Shown here one piece after another: positions 20,282-29,425 of a stretch of 64,000 nucleotides of DNA. How positions within the stretch are numbered: position 1 is the stretch's first letter; every line of letters starts with the position of its first letter. This DNA comes from Vibrio sp. FE10 (GTDB taxonomy: Bacteria; Pseudomonadota; Gammaproteobacteria; Enterobacterales; Vibrionaceae): assembly GCF_030297155.1 (NCBI RefSeq), contig NZ_AP028068.1, forward strand, positions 1,364,001 through 1,428,000, written 5' to 3'. The notes under the pieces were generated by a model that saw only the letters and a list, made by a program, of their open reading frames with translations, made no database searches and was not told the origin of the DNA. Made by a program: the position numbers and the translations under genes.

Positions 20282-23200
20282 ATGAGGACAACATTAATTT
20301 GTACGTTTATTACAGCGCTCATCGCTGTTTACTCTGTACAAGCGACGACTTTACCTGCGCCGACCTGGCACACCATGACCTTTATTGATGGCAGTACAAA
20401 AGAACTGCGATTAATGGGCTCCCAGCATATGTTTTGGTATCAAGACCATGATGGTCACATATACGTTCAGAATACTGATAATCAATGGTATTTTGCCAAA
20501 TATGAAACAAATGATGATGGTACGGGTCGAGTTGTTTCTACCGGAGTGCTGGCTTCGAGTGAAGCTGAAGTGCCAATAGAATCAAACATAAAAAATCTGA
20601 AAATTGATCCAATACACATCAATGAATCTTTTGACTCACCTGCTGCAAACCTTAAAAGATTTACCCCAATAGAAAACCAACGCTCACTTCTAAAAAGTCC
20701 TTCGAAAAAAAGAATCACTGAGCAAGCTTTGTTGGTAGTACAAGTTAGCTTTTCAAACGAACAGATAGAAAATGACTTTCAATCGACGATATTTGGTGAA
20801 AACCAACAAAGTGTTCAAGATTATTTCCTTAAAAATAGTTATGGGAATTATAAAGTTGTTCCGGCCAAAGAAAATGAAGGAACAAAAAATGATGGCGTTA
20901 TTAATGTCACGTTGGATATAGATCATCCAAATTGTCACTCTAAGTCTGAAAGTAATTGCCAAAGTAAACTTAATAATGTGTTCACCAAGGCGTATGAAGC
21001 GTTAGATGTTGACTTTAATCTTTCTCAATATGACTACAACAATGACGATAGTATCTCCCCACAAGAACTGTCCGTGATGTTTGTGTTTGCTGGTAATGAC
21101 AAATCCAGTGGTACACGTAAAACGCCCACTATTTGGCCGCACAAGTTTGCTCACCGAACTGTCGAGATAGACGGCAAGCGTATTAGCGCGTACTGCCTAT
21201 TCGCAGATTATCAAGATGACCACCAATCAACCATGGGTGTTATTGCTCACGAACTTGGACATCTGATGTTAGGGCTGCCGGATCTATATTCTTATAAGCA
21301 TGATGGTTCGATTGGACATTGGGGGCTAATGGGAGGTGGTAGTTGGGGCAGTAAACCCAGTGACCAGTATGCTGGCGAAACGCCGGTTAACATGTTGGCG
21401 TGGAGCAAAGAGGCATCAGGTTTTTTAAAGCCGAAAGTACTCTCTAATAACGGCAGTGTCGACATAGACACAATCAAGGGCGAAAGCGTTATTCACCTCG
21501 ATCCTTACCTCAAGCAATTTGGACCTCGTGCTTACATTGAAAATAGACGTAAAAATAACTACGACCAAGCGCTTCGTGGAGAGGGTTTGTTAGTAACGGC
21601 AGTGAATATAGATAACCAATTCAACAGCTCCGGCCCAATGCAAGTGCAGGTATTCCAAGCTGATGGGCAGGGATCGCTTGAGAGCGGATTTTCGTCTGGG
21701 GATGATGGTGATGTCTTCCCGGGTAGAGAATCGGTTACTAATCTTTCAGATGACTCTGAACCTTCCTTAACGGCGATTACTGCAGGAAGAAAGACGGATA
21801 TATCGATAACCAATATTGTCAGCAATGATACCAAAGCGAGTTTTTCTTTATTGGTGCCTAATTCAAACAATAAATCGTCTTGGGTAACCTCATTCGGAAG
21901 AACTTACCCACGTTACAACGTGGATAGTAATGTTTTAGGTTTTTCTATTGATGTGGTTAACGGCCAACAAGACATAGCAGGGATTCATTTTTACGCGAAA
22001 GCAACCAGCATAGCGATGCCTATGTTCTATCGTTTGGTGGAATACCCATATCAATCAAGATTCGGCAATGCAGTTATTGACGAGAACGCCGCTCGGTTGT
22101 TACACCGAGGCGTTGCTCAGCAAGGTGGCGGACAAATCATTTTTGACGAGAAAATTAAGCTTGGTTTAGGCTCTAAGTTAATTGTCCTAGAGATTGAAAA
22201 TGGTACTCCTGAATACTCAACACAGTTTTTAGATGCGTATTTAGGAGACGGACAAAGAAAAAGACAGTTTTCGGGGACCATTTCTGATTACAAAACTCGA
22301 GGTTTGAGCCGTGGGTTTGGTCAGAATTTCCCTTTTGCAGTACTTTTTGAATTGCCGGCACAAGACAGACCTATTGTTGTTGACGATAGGATATCGACCG
22401 ATGAAGACATTCCTTTTATGCTCAATCTGTTGGCGAATGATATCAATCTACCGAAGCCTAATAATTATGTTGTTGAACTAGGGAAGAAGCCGACTAAAGG
22501 GGTGATTAAAGATGGAACTTACTTTCCGCTGTCTGACCAGTTTGGTCGTGACAATTTTACATACCGTTTGGTAGGTCGACTTGGGGATAAGACAGACTTT
22601 GCTCATGTCGAAGTTGATATTAACCCAGTGAATGACGCCCCGAAGTTTACTCTAGATCGGCTAGACGCAAAGTCTGAGCCTAGTGAAACCGTAATATTCA
22701 CAGTAACTAATATTATTGATGTCGATTCTTCGGAGCATCAAATCACGTGGTCTCAAGTACAAGGGCCAAGATTGTTGTTAAGTGATGCCCAATCTAAAGC
22801 CCTTAAAGTGACGGTACCTAGTGATGCTTTGGAAGGTGAGCAATACAGATTTTCTATTCTGGTAAAGGACTCGTCAGGAGGGCATGCAAAGCAGTCTGTA
22901 GTGGTTGATGTGCGAAGAAAGCAAGCATCACTCTTGGGTACTAAATCTCTGCAAGTAAAATATGGAGATGAAATCAATTTGGTTCCTAATATTAACGGCG
23001 GTGTTCACTCGTTGTATATATTGGAATCTCCAACTAATGGAATTGCAAAAATTGTCGATGGTAAGATCATTTATAATGCGCCTACTCAACGTAAGTTAGC
23101 GTTATATGACACTATTAAATATAAGGCTTTATCGGCCGACGGTGGTGAATGGGTTGGTTCGTTTGATATAGAAGTTTTACCAAATGTTTCAAATGAACCC

Positions 23201-23299
23201 TCTTTGCCAATAACGCAGAGCGATTCATCAGGAGGAAGCTCTTCATTGCCAGTTCTTATTATACTCTGTTTACTCTTCCGATTGAGAGCAAAGCGATAG
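20282..23299 (+). CDS. M6 family metalloprotease with GlyGly-CTERM-like sorting tail
   Basis: 1005 residues from the ATG at 20282, chosen because GAGG lies upstream and a signal peptide (MRTTLICTFITALIAVYSVQA) follows directly; an upstream ATG at 20237 lacks both. The M6 catalytic domain contains the zinc motif HELGH at about residue 323, then GLPDLYS and GLMGGGSWG. Beta-rich and cadherin/Ig-like segments (about 690-960) follow. The C-terminus has a Gly/Ser patch, SSGGSSS, a hydrophobic helix and a basic RLRAKR end, as in GlyGly-CTERM proteins processed by rhombosortase. Export by type II secretion and surface anchoring is the family expectation. It is distinct from PrtV and has no PKD pair. 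Confidence 0.9.
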   Translation: MRTTLICTFITALIAVYSVQATTLPAPTWHTMTFIDGSTKELRLMGSQHMFWYQDHDGHIYVQNTDNQWYFAKYETNDDGTGRVVSTGVLASSEAEVPIESNIKNLKIDPIHINESFDSPAANLKRFTPIENQRSLLKSPSKKRITEQALLVVQVSFSNEQIENDFQSTIFGENQQSVQDYFLKNSYGNYKVVPAKENEGTKNDGVINVTLDIDHPNCHSKSESNCQSKLNNVFTKAYEALDVDFNLSQYDYNNDDSISPQELSVMFVFAGNDKSSGTRKTPTIWPHKFAHRTVEIDGKRISAYCLFADYQDDHQSTMGVIAHELGHLMLGLPDLYSYKHDGSIGHWGLMGGGSWGSKPSDQYAGETPVNMLAWSKEASGFLKPKVLSNNGSVDIDTIKGESVIHLDPYLKQFGPRAYIENRRKNNYDQALRGEGLLVTAVNIDNQFNSSGPMQVQVFQADGQGSLESGFSSGDDGDVFPGRESVTNLSDDSEPSLTAITAGRKTDISITNIVSNDTKASFSLLVPNSNNKSSWVTSFGRTYPRYNVDSNVLGFSIDVVNGQQDIAGIHFYAKATSIAMPMFYRLVEYPYQSRFGNAVIDENAARLLHRGVAQQGGGQIIFDEKIKLGLGSKLIVLEIENGTPEYSTQFLDAYLGDGQRKRQFSGTISDYKTRGLSRGFGQNFPFAVLFELPAQDRPIVVDDRISTDEDIPFMLNLLANDINLPKPNNYVVELGKKPTKGVIKDGTYFPLSDQFGRDNFTYRLVGRLGDKTDFAHVEVDINPVNDAPKFTLDRLDAKSEPSETVIFTVTNIIDVDSSEHQITWSQVQGPRLLLSDAQSKALKVTVPSDALEGEQYRFSILVKDSSGGHAKQSVVVDVRRKQASLLGTKSLQVKYGDEINLVPNINGGVHSLYILESPTNGIAKIVDGKIIYNAPTQRKLALYDTIKYKALSADGGEWVGSFDIEVLPNVSNEPSLPITQSDSSGGSSSLPVLIILCLLFRLRAKR

Positions 23300-23310
23300 A
23301 ATAAAATGAC

Positions 23311-23343
23311 AAAAGAGAGCTATATTGATTAGCTCTCTTTTTT
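23311..23343 (+). terminator. Intrinsic terminator after the second M6 protease
   Basis: A perfect 12-bp stem, AAAAGAGAGCTA with TAGCTCTCTTTT, has a 7-base loop and a T run. Confidence 0.88.
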
Positions 23344-23845
23344 ACCTGTTTCTAAATTTTAACTCAAAAAATGAAGTTATCTGTCGCATTTCTGCATCAA
23401 GAGCTACATCTATAGGTGTTTAGTTTCATTTGCGCGTAATCTTGATCACAAAAACGAACAATGCTCAGTTTGAGTGACTTTTGAACTTTAGCCTTATAAA
23501 TGTCGATTATTTACATAAATTTCAAAGCTTTTACGTACCATTAAGGTGGTGAGTGCATAGGTTTTGGTTATAATTGTGTTGATTGTCATTTGCTTGGGGA
23601 GTGTGTTGTGTAAGGACTCTGGAACACGAATGACAAGTGAAATATGTTGTTTGTAAAAGCACATAAGGATTTGTGAATCAGTTGTTGGTGCGGGAAATTT
23701 ATTTGTTTATTTAGATGGATATAAACATTATTTATGACTATATAAATAATGTTTTTTTGTATCTGAATGACACTATTGTTACTTTTACGCTGATTTTTAA
23801 TAAGAATAATTAATAAAATAACGCAACATCGGGGTAGTTTGCACC
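23344..23845. other. Intergenic region before the Tad-linked LysR gene
   Basis: About 500 AT-rich bases with no credible gene on either strand. It probably contains the promoter of the LysR gene; no specific element was recognised. Confidence 0.5.
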
Positions 23846-24730
23846 ATGAAAAACGTCAACAGGTCTATCGACGTCAAATATTTAAGAACATTTTCACACG
23901 TTGCTAAACACAAAAGTTTTACAGCTGCAGCTGAGTCTCTATTTATGACACAGCCTGCGGTTTCTCAACATATTAAAAAGATAGAGAATACGATTGGGGC
24001 GAGTATTTTTGATCGAAAAGAAGGATTTTTACTCACTAAACACGGAAAAGTATTACTCGATTACGCTGATCAAACAATGTCTATGTACGAAAGATTGTTT
24101 GAAGATCTAGAAAAAGTGGAGTTACGAGATCAATTCAATATAGCGATTGCTGAATCTTTTTGCTTCGATATGGTTGAACGAGTAATCAACGAATTTAGAA
24201 TGTTGAACAATATAGACTTGTCCATAAACAGTTTTACTAAGTCTTCTCTACTGGACTCGTCTCGCTACGACTTAATATTCACGATGGATAGAATTTCACG
24301 AGAGAATGGAAAATCCTATCAGTTAAAAACCGTGAATTATGTGATCGCGCATTCCAATTCACTTGATCCACACGAATGTTACCCACAGAGAGTTGTTTAC
24401 TGTAGTTCTTTGCCTAAGTCTTATGTTCAGGAGTTGCTTAATGACTATAACATTGATTCTTCGCATGTGACCAGTTGGGTGAAAACAAGCTCATGTCAGT
24501 TACTAAAAAATGAATTGGAAACCAACGGTACGATTCTAATATTTCCTGAGTGGTCGATATGCCATCACAATTGTAAAACAATACCTTTACGTCAAAAAGT
24601 GAATATGTATGTCTGGTGTAGCGATGAGATTTCGCAAGAGTTGGAGACGTTAGGCATTAAAGATAAGATTCAACAGCTATTTCAAATTAGTGATATTTCA
24701 ACACCAGTATTGAATCATAATATTATGTAA
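23846..24730 (+). CDS. LysR family transcriptional regulator next to the Tad locus
   Basis: 294 residues. The N-terminal HTH (about 8-68) reads YLRTFSHVAKHKSFTAAAESLF then MTQPAVSQHIKKIE. The effector domain is shorter and more diverged than in typical LysR proteins and relatively cysteine-rich. Its stop codon abuts the stop of the convergent prepilin peptidase gene with no bases between. Position at the edge of the Tad locus makes it a candidate regulator of Flp pilus genes, which is inference from context only. Confidence 0.88.
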   Translation: MKNVNRSIDVKYLRTFSHVAKHKSFTAAAESLFMTQPAVSQHIKKIENTIGASIFDRKEGFLLTKHGKVLLDYADQTMSMYERLFEDLEKVELRDQFNIAIAESFCFDMVERVINEFRMLNNIDLSINSFTKSSLLDSSRYDLIFTMDRISRENGKSYQLKTVNYVIAHSNSLDPHECYPQRVVYCSSLPKSYVQELLNDYNIDSSHVTSWVKTSSCQLLKNELETNGTILIFPEWSICHHNCKTIPLRQKVNMYVWCSDEISQELETLGIKDKIQQLFQISDISTPVLNHNIM

Positions 24731-25189
24731 TCAGTTTGATAATATTGATATTGTGCTAAAAATAAAGCAACTCAAAGCAATAGGTATTCCGTAAGGAATG
24801 CCTTTTTTGTAGCTATCAAAACCTGCTGCTTTTCCTATTATGTACATAATAGAGACTAACCCTCCACCAAAAAAACCTATAAAAATCAGTGTTATTATTG
24901 CAAAGTCGGGTTGTATGCCAATGATTAAGGCGCCGATTAACTTCACATCTCCAGCGCCTATAACCTTTACATACCAAAGAATAAAAAACACAAAGAAGCA
25001 TAGAATAGCAATGGAAATCGAAGTCATTAAATAACCGTTATACAGTGCGACGAAAATGCTAAATATTAAAGCAGTCTTACTGAGATTGTTTGGTATCTTT
25101 CTATGCTTTCCATCGAAAAAACACACGCATACTAATATTAAAAAGTTTATAAAAATTAAAGTGGTATAAAATAATAAATCTATATTCAT
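24731..25189 (-). CDS. tadV: Type IV prepilin peptidase of the Tad/Cpa system
   Basis: About 152 residues from ATG 25189; a start at 25234 is possible and neither has a good ribosome site. It is a membrane aspartate protease of the A24 family without the methylase domain, as in TadV/CpaA. The two catalytic aspartates are visible in FFDGKHRKIPN and IGAGDVKL, with six hydrophobic segments. It should cleave the Flp prepilin and the TadE/TadF pseudopilins. It is divergent from flp, sharing a 208-base promoter region, unlike many Tad loci where tadV lies within the operon. Confidence 0.92.
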   Translation of the reverse strand: MNIDLLFYTTLIFINFLILVCVCFFDGKHRKIPNNLSKTALIFSIFVALYNGYLMTSISIAILCFFVFFILWYVKVIGAGDVKLIGALIIGIQPDFAIITLIFIGFFGGGLVSIMYIIGKAAGFDSYKKGIPYGIPIALSCFIFSTISILSN

Positions 25190-25397
25190 AAATATAGGGT
25201 ATAGGTAATAGTTATCTATATCAATACAAACCATATTGTTAATTATTATAGGCTCATAAAAAACATTTATGCGAGCTGAAATAAGTTTATGTTATGCGAT
25301 CATAATAACTATTAATTGGATGTATGTTTTTGTATCGGGTAAATTTTACTCGCAATTTCAATTAGACCAATGGTCAATATACTTTTATAGGATTATT
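25190..25397. promoter_or_regulatory. Divergent promoter region of tadV and flp
   Basis: A 208-base AT-rich region between the divergent tadV and flp starts. It must carry at least one promoter for the Tad operon. The flp start at 25398 has AGGATTATT upstream as its ribosome site. No unambiguous -10/-35 pair could be chosen. Confidence 0.6.
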
Positions 25398-25610
25398 ATG
25401 TATTACAAAACTCTAGCAAAACTAGCTGAACTAAAAATGAAGTTCGAAGATGATGTACGTGGTGTTACCGCTGTGGAATATGCAATTATTGCTGTTGTAA
25501 TGTCGGCTCTAGTATTAGCAGCATTTCAAACTGATGCGCTTAAAAATGCTATCACTGGTGCATTAACTAAAGTGACCACTAATTTGACTACAGCTACTAC
25601 AGGCAAATAA
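25398..25610 (+). CDS. flp: Flp/Fap family type IVb pilin
   Basis: 70 residues. The prepilin leader ends in VRG, and cleavage before VTAVEYAIIA leaves Glu at position 5 and Tyr at 6, as expected for Flp pilins. A hydrophobic helix and a short Thr-rich tail (TNLTTATTG) follow. I chose ATG 25398 because AGGAT precedes it; the frame upstream is open but does not resemble a pilin. It is the major pilin of the Tad pilus and the first gene of the operon, followed by a partial terminator that would favour high pilin expression. Confidence 0.95.
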   Translation: MYYKTLAKLAELKMKFEDDVRGVTAVEYAIIAVVMSALVLAAFQTDALKNAITGALTKVTTNLTTATTGK

Positions 25611-25634
25611 TCAGCCACTAAGAATAATATATAA

Positions 25635-25655
25635 AGGGGCTTTTGCCCCTGTTTT
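25635..25655 (+). terminator. Hairpin between flp and rcpC (likely attenuating)
   Basis: The stem AGGGGC pairs with GCCCCT around the loop TTTT, followed by GTTTT. The stem is short but GC-rich. It would reduce read-through from flp into the assembly genes while leaving some transcription. Confidence 0.75.
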
Positions 25656-25664
25656 AGGCTTAAT

Positions 25665-26441
25665 ATGAACAGAATTATCATTCTCCTTCTTGTCGCTTTT
25701 TCCATTTTCTCCACATTGATTTATATCAATATGAACTATATGTCATCTGATGAAGAACCACAGGAAGTACAGGAGCAAGAAGAACCTAAGGTCAGTATTT
25801 TAGTTACTCAGAAAGCGATAAAACGTTCTCAACCGTTAACTCCTAATTTTTATGATAAGAAGTTTGTCCATATATCTGATTTAGATGGTTACTACTACAC
25901 GCTAGAAGACGATCTTATTGTTGAACCTGGTGCTCTTTTTAAAGACGACATCGGCGCAGGCACCTATATAACACAAGATATGATCTCTAACCCGGGTGAC
26001 CGAGATTATATGTACCTGTCATTAAATGACGGTGAATTACCTTATTTTTATGAAGTAACTGGTATCGGAGTCGTACAAACCGCAACGCTTACCCCTGGTG
26101 ATAAAGTGAGCTTTGTTTCCACAACCTCATCAAAATCCAATCTAGTTGAGAATGGATATGGTGACATCGGTGATCTCGTTAGCCGAGTGATTATTAGTGG
26201 AGCTCGCGTGCTGCAGGTAATAAAAGGCAGTGAAGATACTGATTCAGAGGATGCTGAAGATAAAAAATACAGTTTAGTCATTGCATTAAATATGCGCAGC
26301 GTTTTGAAACTCGAAATGGCTCAAAAAATCGGTGATGTGAATATCATTCCATCTGAAATCGAGAATCGCTATTTATCTATCCGCAGTAGTGACCTTTTAG
26401 AAACTCAGTTCGGTGTCAGAGAATTACGTGGTAAGGAATAA
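25665..26441 (+). CDS. rcpC: Flp pilus assembly protein RcpC/CpaB
   Basis: 258 residues with an N-terminal membrane anchor (about 4-24), an SAF-like region (about 45-105, LVTQKAIKRSQPL...PGALFKDDIGAGTYIT) and a C-terminal beta-rich domain (about 125-250), as in CpaB/RcpC. It is a periplasmic component linked to the secretin. It lies immediately upstream of rcpA, as in most Tad loci. The family assignment rests on the SAF-type motif and gene order. Confidence 0.9.
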   Translation: MNRIIILLLVAFSIFSTLIYINMNYMSSDEEPQEVQEQEEPKVSILVTQKAIKRSQPLTPNFYDKKFVHISDLDGYYYTLEDDLIVEPGALFKDDIGAGTYITQDMISNPGDRDYMYLSLNDGELPYFYEVTGIGVVQTATLTPGDKVSFVSTTSSKSNLVENGYGDIGDLVSRVIISGARVLQVIKGSEDTDSEDAEDKKYSLVIALNMRSVLKLEMAQKIGDVNIIPSEIENRYLSIRSSDLLETQFGVRELRGKE

Positions 26442-26442
26442 C

Positions 26443-27768
26443 ATGACTTTAAAGAAGAAAAATATAGCCTTGCTATTGTGCGGGATTCTTTCTTATCCAT
26501 TACTCGCATCAGAATTAATGAACTTGGATCAAGGCGCTGCTAAAACCATTAATTTGAAGCGACAGATATCAACGGTATTTGTGGCGAATCAAGAAATAGC
26601 TGACTACAAAATTATCGATGAAAACAAGGTTGTGGTTTACGGCGTTGGCCAGGGCACTACCTCAGTGATTGTTTATGATCGCGGCGGAAATGAAATTTAC
26701 AATGCGGAATTGGTTGTCAATCAAAGCTTGAGACTTCTCAAGCAAACGCTTATTGCTCGATTCCCTGATGAAAGCGTTATGGTTTCCAATGTCGGTGACC
26801 AAGTGGTCTTAGACGGTATCGTCGGTAGCGAAGAGATCAAACAAAAGATTAATCGTCTCGTCGGAGAAATGCTGAAGAAAGATCGTCGCCGCGCTGCTTA
26901 TGAATTAAGGGATGCTGACGGCGAGGCTTTAGATGAACTGGAGTACACAGCACAGTACAACTACGACCAAGTCATTAATAATCTGAAAGTTCTCACTACT
27001 GAACAGATAAATGTAAAGCTGACGGTTGCAGAAGTTTCGAGTTCTTTTCTGACCGAGTTGGGTGTGACATACAGCGACAGTGGAGAGCCGGGTACTTTTG
27101 TTAATAAGCTCCTTGATTTTACGGCTCAAGATATCGTTTCTGTTATCTCCGCAAGTGGTGATGACAAAATCGGGCGGGTATTGGCCGAGCCCAACCTTTC
27201 TGTTATTTCGGGTGAACAAGCCAGTTTCCTTGCTGGCGGTGAGATCCCAATTGCGGTACGAGACGAAGACGGCATTACTATTTCCTACAAAGAATACGGC
27301 GTTAAGTTAGCCATGGTAGCCAAGGTTACTGACACGGAAAACATCCGCTTAACCTTGATCCCTGAAGTCAGCTCTATTGATGAATCGAACAAAACGACGA
27401 CGGGTTTAATCTCTGTGCCTTCTTTGCGAACTCGACGAGCTCAAACGACGGTTCATTTAAAAGACGGCCAAAGCTTTGTACTTGCAGGGTTACTTACGTC
27501 AGAAGAGCGTGAATCGTTAACCAAGATACCAATTCTGGGGGATATCCCAATCTTAGGGGCGCTATTTAGCCACACTTCCACGAACCGCTCTAAAACGGAA
27601 TTGATCATTGTTGCGACTGTCAATCTCGTTGACCCTGTCGAGCAAGAACAAGTTAAGTTGCCAAGTTTTAGACGTACCAGTGATCTCGAACGATTGCTAA
27701 GAATAGACCTCTCAGATCTCGATGAACCTGAGTTGGAAGACACGATTAATCAAGGAGGGTTCAACTAA
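26443..27768 (+). CDS. rcpA: Tad secretin RcpA/CpaC
   Basis: 441 residues from ATG 26443, preceded by AAGGAAT; the frame is open ten codons further back. There is a signal peptide (about 1-24), an N-terminal pilus-secretin domain with FVANQEIADYKI and GQGTTSVIVYD, a BON-like segment and the C-terminal secretin domain with VLAEPNLSVISGE, LAGGEIPI and VPSLRTRRAQTTVHLKDGQSF. It forms the outer-membrane channel for the Flp pilus. The next gene's ATG overlaps its stop by one base. Confidence 0.95.
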   Translation: MTLKKKNIALLLCGILSYPLLASELMNLDQGAAKTINLKRQISTVFVANQEIADYKIIDENKVVVYGVGQGTTSVIVYDRGGNEIYNAELVVNQSLRLLKQTLIARFPDESVMVSNVGDQVVLDGIVGSEEIKQKINRLVGEMLKKDRRRAAYELRDADGEALDELEYTAQYNYDQVINNLKVLTTEQINVKLTVAEVSSSFLTELGVTYSDSGEPGTFVNKLLDFTAQDIVSVISASGDDKIGRVLAEPNLSVISGEQASFLAGGEIPIAVRDEDGITISYKEYGVKLAMVAKVTDTENIRLTLIPEVSSIDESNKTTTGLISVPSLRTRRAQTTVHLKDGQSFVLAGLLTSEERESLTKIPILGDIPILGALFSHTSTNRSKTELIIVATVNLVDPVEQEQVKLPSFRRTSDLERLLRIDLSDLDEPELEDTINQGGFN

Positions 27769-28229
27769 TGAGATGGATCGTTATTACTTTAATAGCTTTT
27801 TTCACTTCTGCTTGCACTCATCTTGATACCAGTAACTCTAGTGTTATTGAACAATTAGAGGAACGCTTTGAATTTGACATGACGACTGATGAAGATTCGA
27901 TGCCTCGTTCTGTGGCGTTTATTCGAGATCTCAACGTAAGAGAGCCAAAGGCGACGTTTTTAGTTAGATATAAGCCTGATGCGAGTGAGTTTGTCGCGAA
28001 GTTAAGCGATCGATTTAAGTCAGAATCCATCTCGAAAGACAGATACAAAGTCGAGCTTGCCGATCATGGCCAAGAAAAAAACATCCTAATCATAGGTCGA
28101 TATGTCCGAATTAAAAGCAGTGACTGTGGCGTGATGGTGTTCTCTAAAAGGGAAGATTATCAATTTGGCTGTAGTGTCGAACACAATCGTAATATTAGCT
28201 TGGTCAATCCAATTAAGAAGGCGAAATAG
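27768..28229 (+). CDS. rcpB: CpaD/RcpB-like Tad lipoprotein
   Basis: 153 residues with an N-terminal signal ending in a lipobox-like FTSAC, suggesting an outer-membrane lipoprotein. The C-terminal part, with DCGVMVFSKR then FGCSVEHN and SLVNP, resembles the end of CpaD, where a cysteine-containing FGC...N motif precedes a conserved NP. Location between the secretin and tadZ matches rcpB/cpaD. Sequence identity to known RcpB is probably low, so the symbol rests on motif plus position. Confidence 0.75.
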   Translation: MRWIVITLIAFFTSACTHLDTSNSSVIEQLEERFEFDMTTDEDSMPRSVAFIRDLNVREPKATFLVRYKPDASEFVAKLSDRFKSESISKDRYKVELADHGQEKNILIIGRYVRIKSSDCGVMVFSKREDYQFGCSVEHNRNISLVNPIKKAK

Positions 28230-28231
28230 CT

Positions 28232-29425
28232 ATGGACTTGGATATCTTGTTTCGTAATTCGTCTTCGAAAATGAAGTCGACAGTTGAGGCTACCGATCTC
28301 ATTGTTTCAGACGATAGCGCCTTAACTGAATCGATTAATGATCTATACGCGATTGAAGGCTTTCCCAAACCACTTGAAGTGACTGATATTGATTTAGATG
28401 GTGTTTGGAATCAGTCAAACATCAAGCTCAATCATGTTGTGCTCGATCTTCGAAGTGCTTCTAATGTTATTGAGCAAGTGTCCGAGATTTCGATTCGCCT
28501 AGATGTGAATATATCTTTGCTTGTTCTCTGCGATGTCGACTCTATAAAACTGCGTAACCAAGTGCATTCTCTGGGTGCTACATATGTCTTGTGGGACTCT
28601 GAGCTTGATGCGTTACTCGCGGCATTAAAGGCGACTCAAGAAGGTGAAAGCACCGTCAAAAAAACGAGAGTAGCTAAACGTATATTGGTGTTAGGAACCA
28701 AAGGCGGCATTGGAGTATCTTGCGTAAGTTCTGTTTTAGCACATTCCTTAGCAGAGCAAGCAAACCTAAAGACACTCTTAGTGGATCATGATTCAGGAGC
28801 GCTAAACAGCGACATTTATATTGGTGTAAAAGGCTTGAAGGCTAAGCACAATAGTATCGATTTAAATCAGATCGATATCGACAGTGCAATAGCAAAAACC
28901 TATGTGCATGGCGTCAAAGAGAAACTTGATTATTTGGTTCTAGAGAAGAATGTTGCCTGTCTTTCTGATCACGCATCTACGCTGTACAACCTTTCGAGTC
29001 AACTGATTGATCAGTATAACTTTATTATCGATTCAGCGCCGCTTTCTTGCTACGAAGAGATGCACGATCAGGAGTTATCAGATAAGTATCACCGCATCTT
29101 TATTGTTTGCGAACCTTCGGTCTCTTCATTGCGTTCATACAACTCGTTAAAGAAGAAGATCGGTAAGTCTGAACACCAGGTTATTTTCAACCTGAATAGA
29201 CCAGCGAAAGACTTCATGGTTACGCTCGCAAGCGCAAAAGAGAGGATCAAAGCCAAAGATAGCATTGATTTTATGTATGAGCAGTCACTTGAAAAAATAG
29301 TGGTGCAGCAAGGTATTAATGAGTTGCTTAAATCTAAGTCCTCGACTGCCGTTCTGAGTATGGTTGCCACGTTAACAGGCAAGAAAATTAAAACCAAATC
29401 ACGTTTCAGTTTGTTTAGAAAATGA
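28232..29425 (+). CDS. tadZ: TadZ/CpaE-type ParA-like localisation ATPase
   Basis: 397 residues. The N-terminal third resembles a degenerate receiver domain (about 45-130, with LDLRSAS and LGATYVLWDSELD). The C-terminal two-thirds is a MinD/ParA-type ATPase fold with a Walker-A-like GTKGGIGVS near residue 156 and LLVDHDSG after it. TadZ places the Tad machine at the pole. The conserved Walker Thr is replaced by Cys (KGGIGVSC), so ATP hydrolysis may be altered. Its end overlaps tadA by four bases. Confidence 0.92.
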   Translation: MDLDILFRNSSSKMKSTVEATDLIVSDDSALTESINDLYAIEGFPKPLEVTDIDLDGVWNQSNIKLNHVVLDLRSASNVIEQVSEISIRLDVNISLLVLCDVDSIKLRNQVHSLGATYVLWDSELDALLAALKATQEGESTVKKTRVAKRILVLGTKGGIGVSCVSSVLAHSLAEQANLKTLLVDHDSGALNSDIYIGVKGLKAKHNSIDLNQIDIDSAIAKTYVHGVKEKLDYLVLEKNVACLSDHASTLYNLSSQLIDQYNFIIDSAPLSCYEEMHDQELSDKYHRIFIVCEPSVSSLRSYNSLKKKIGKSEHQVIFNLNRPAKDFMVTLASAKERIKAKDSIDFMYEQSLEKIVVQQGINELLKSKSSTAVLSMVATLTGKKIKTKSRFSLFRK

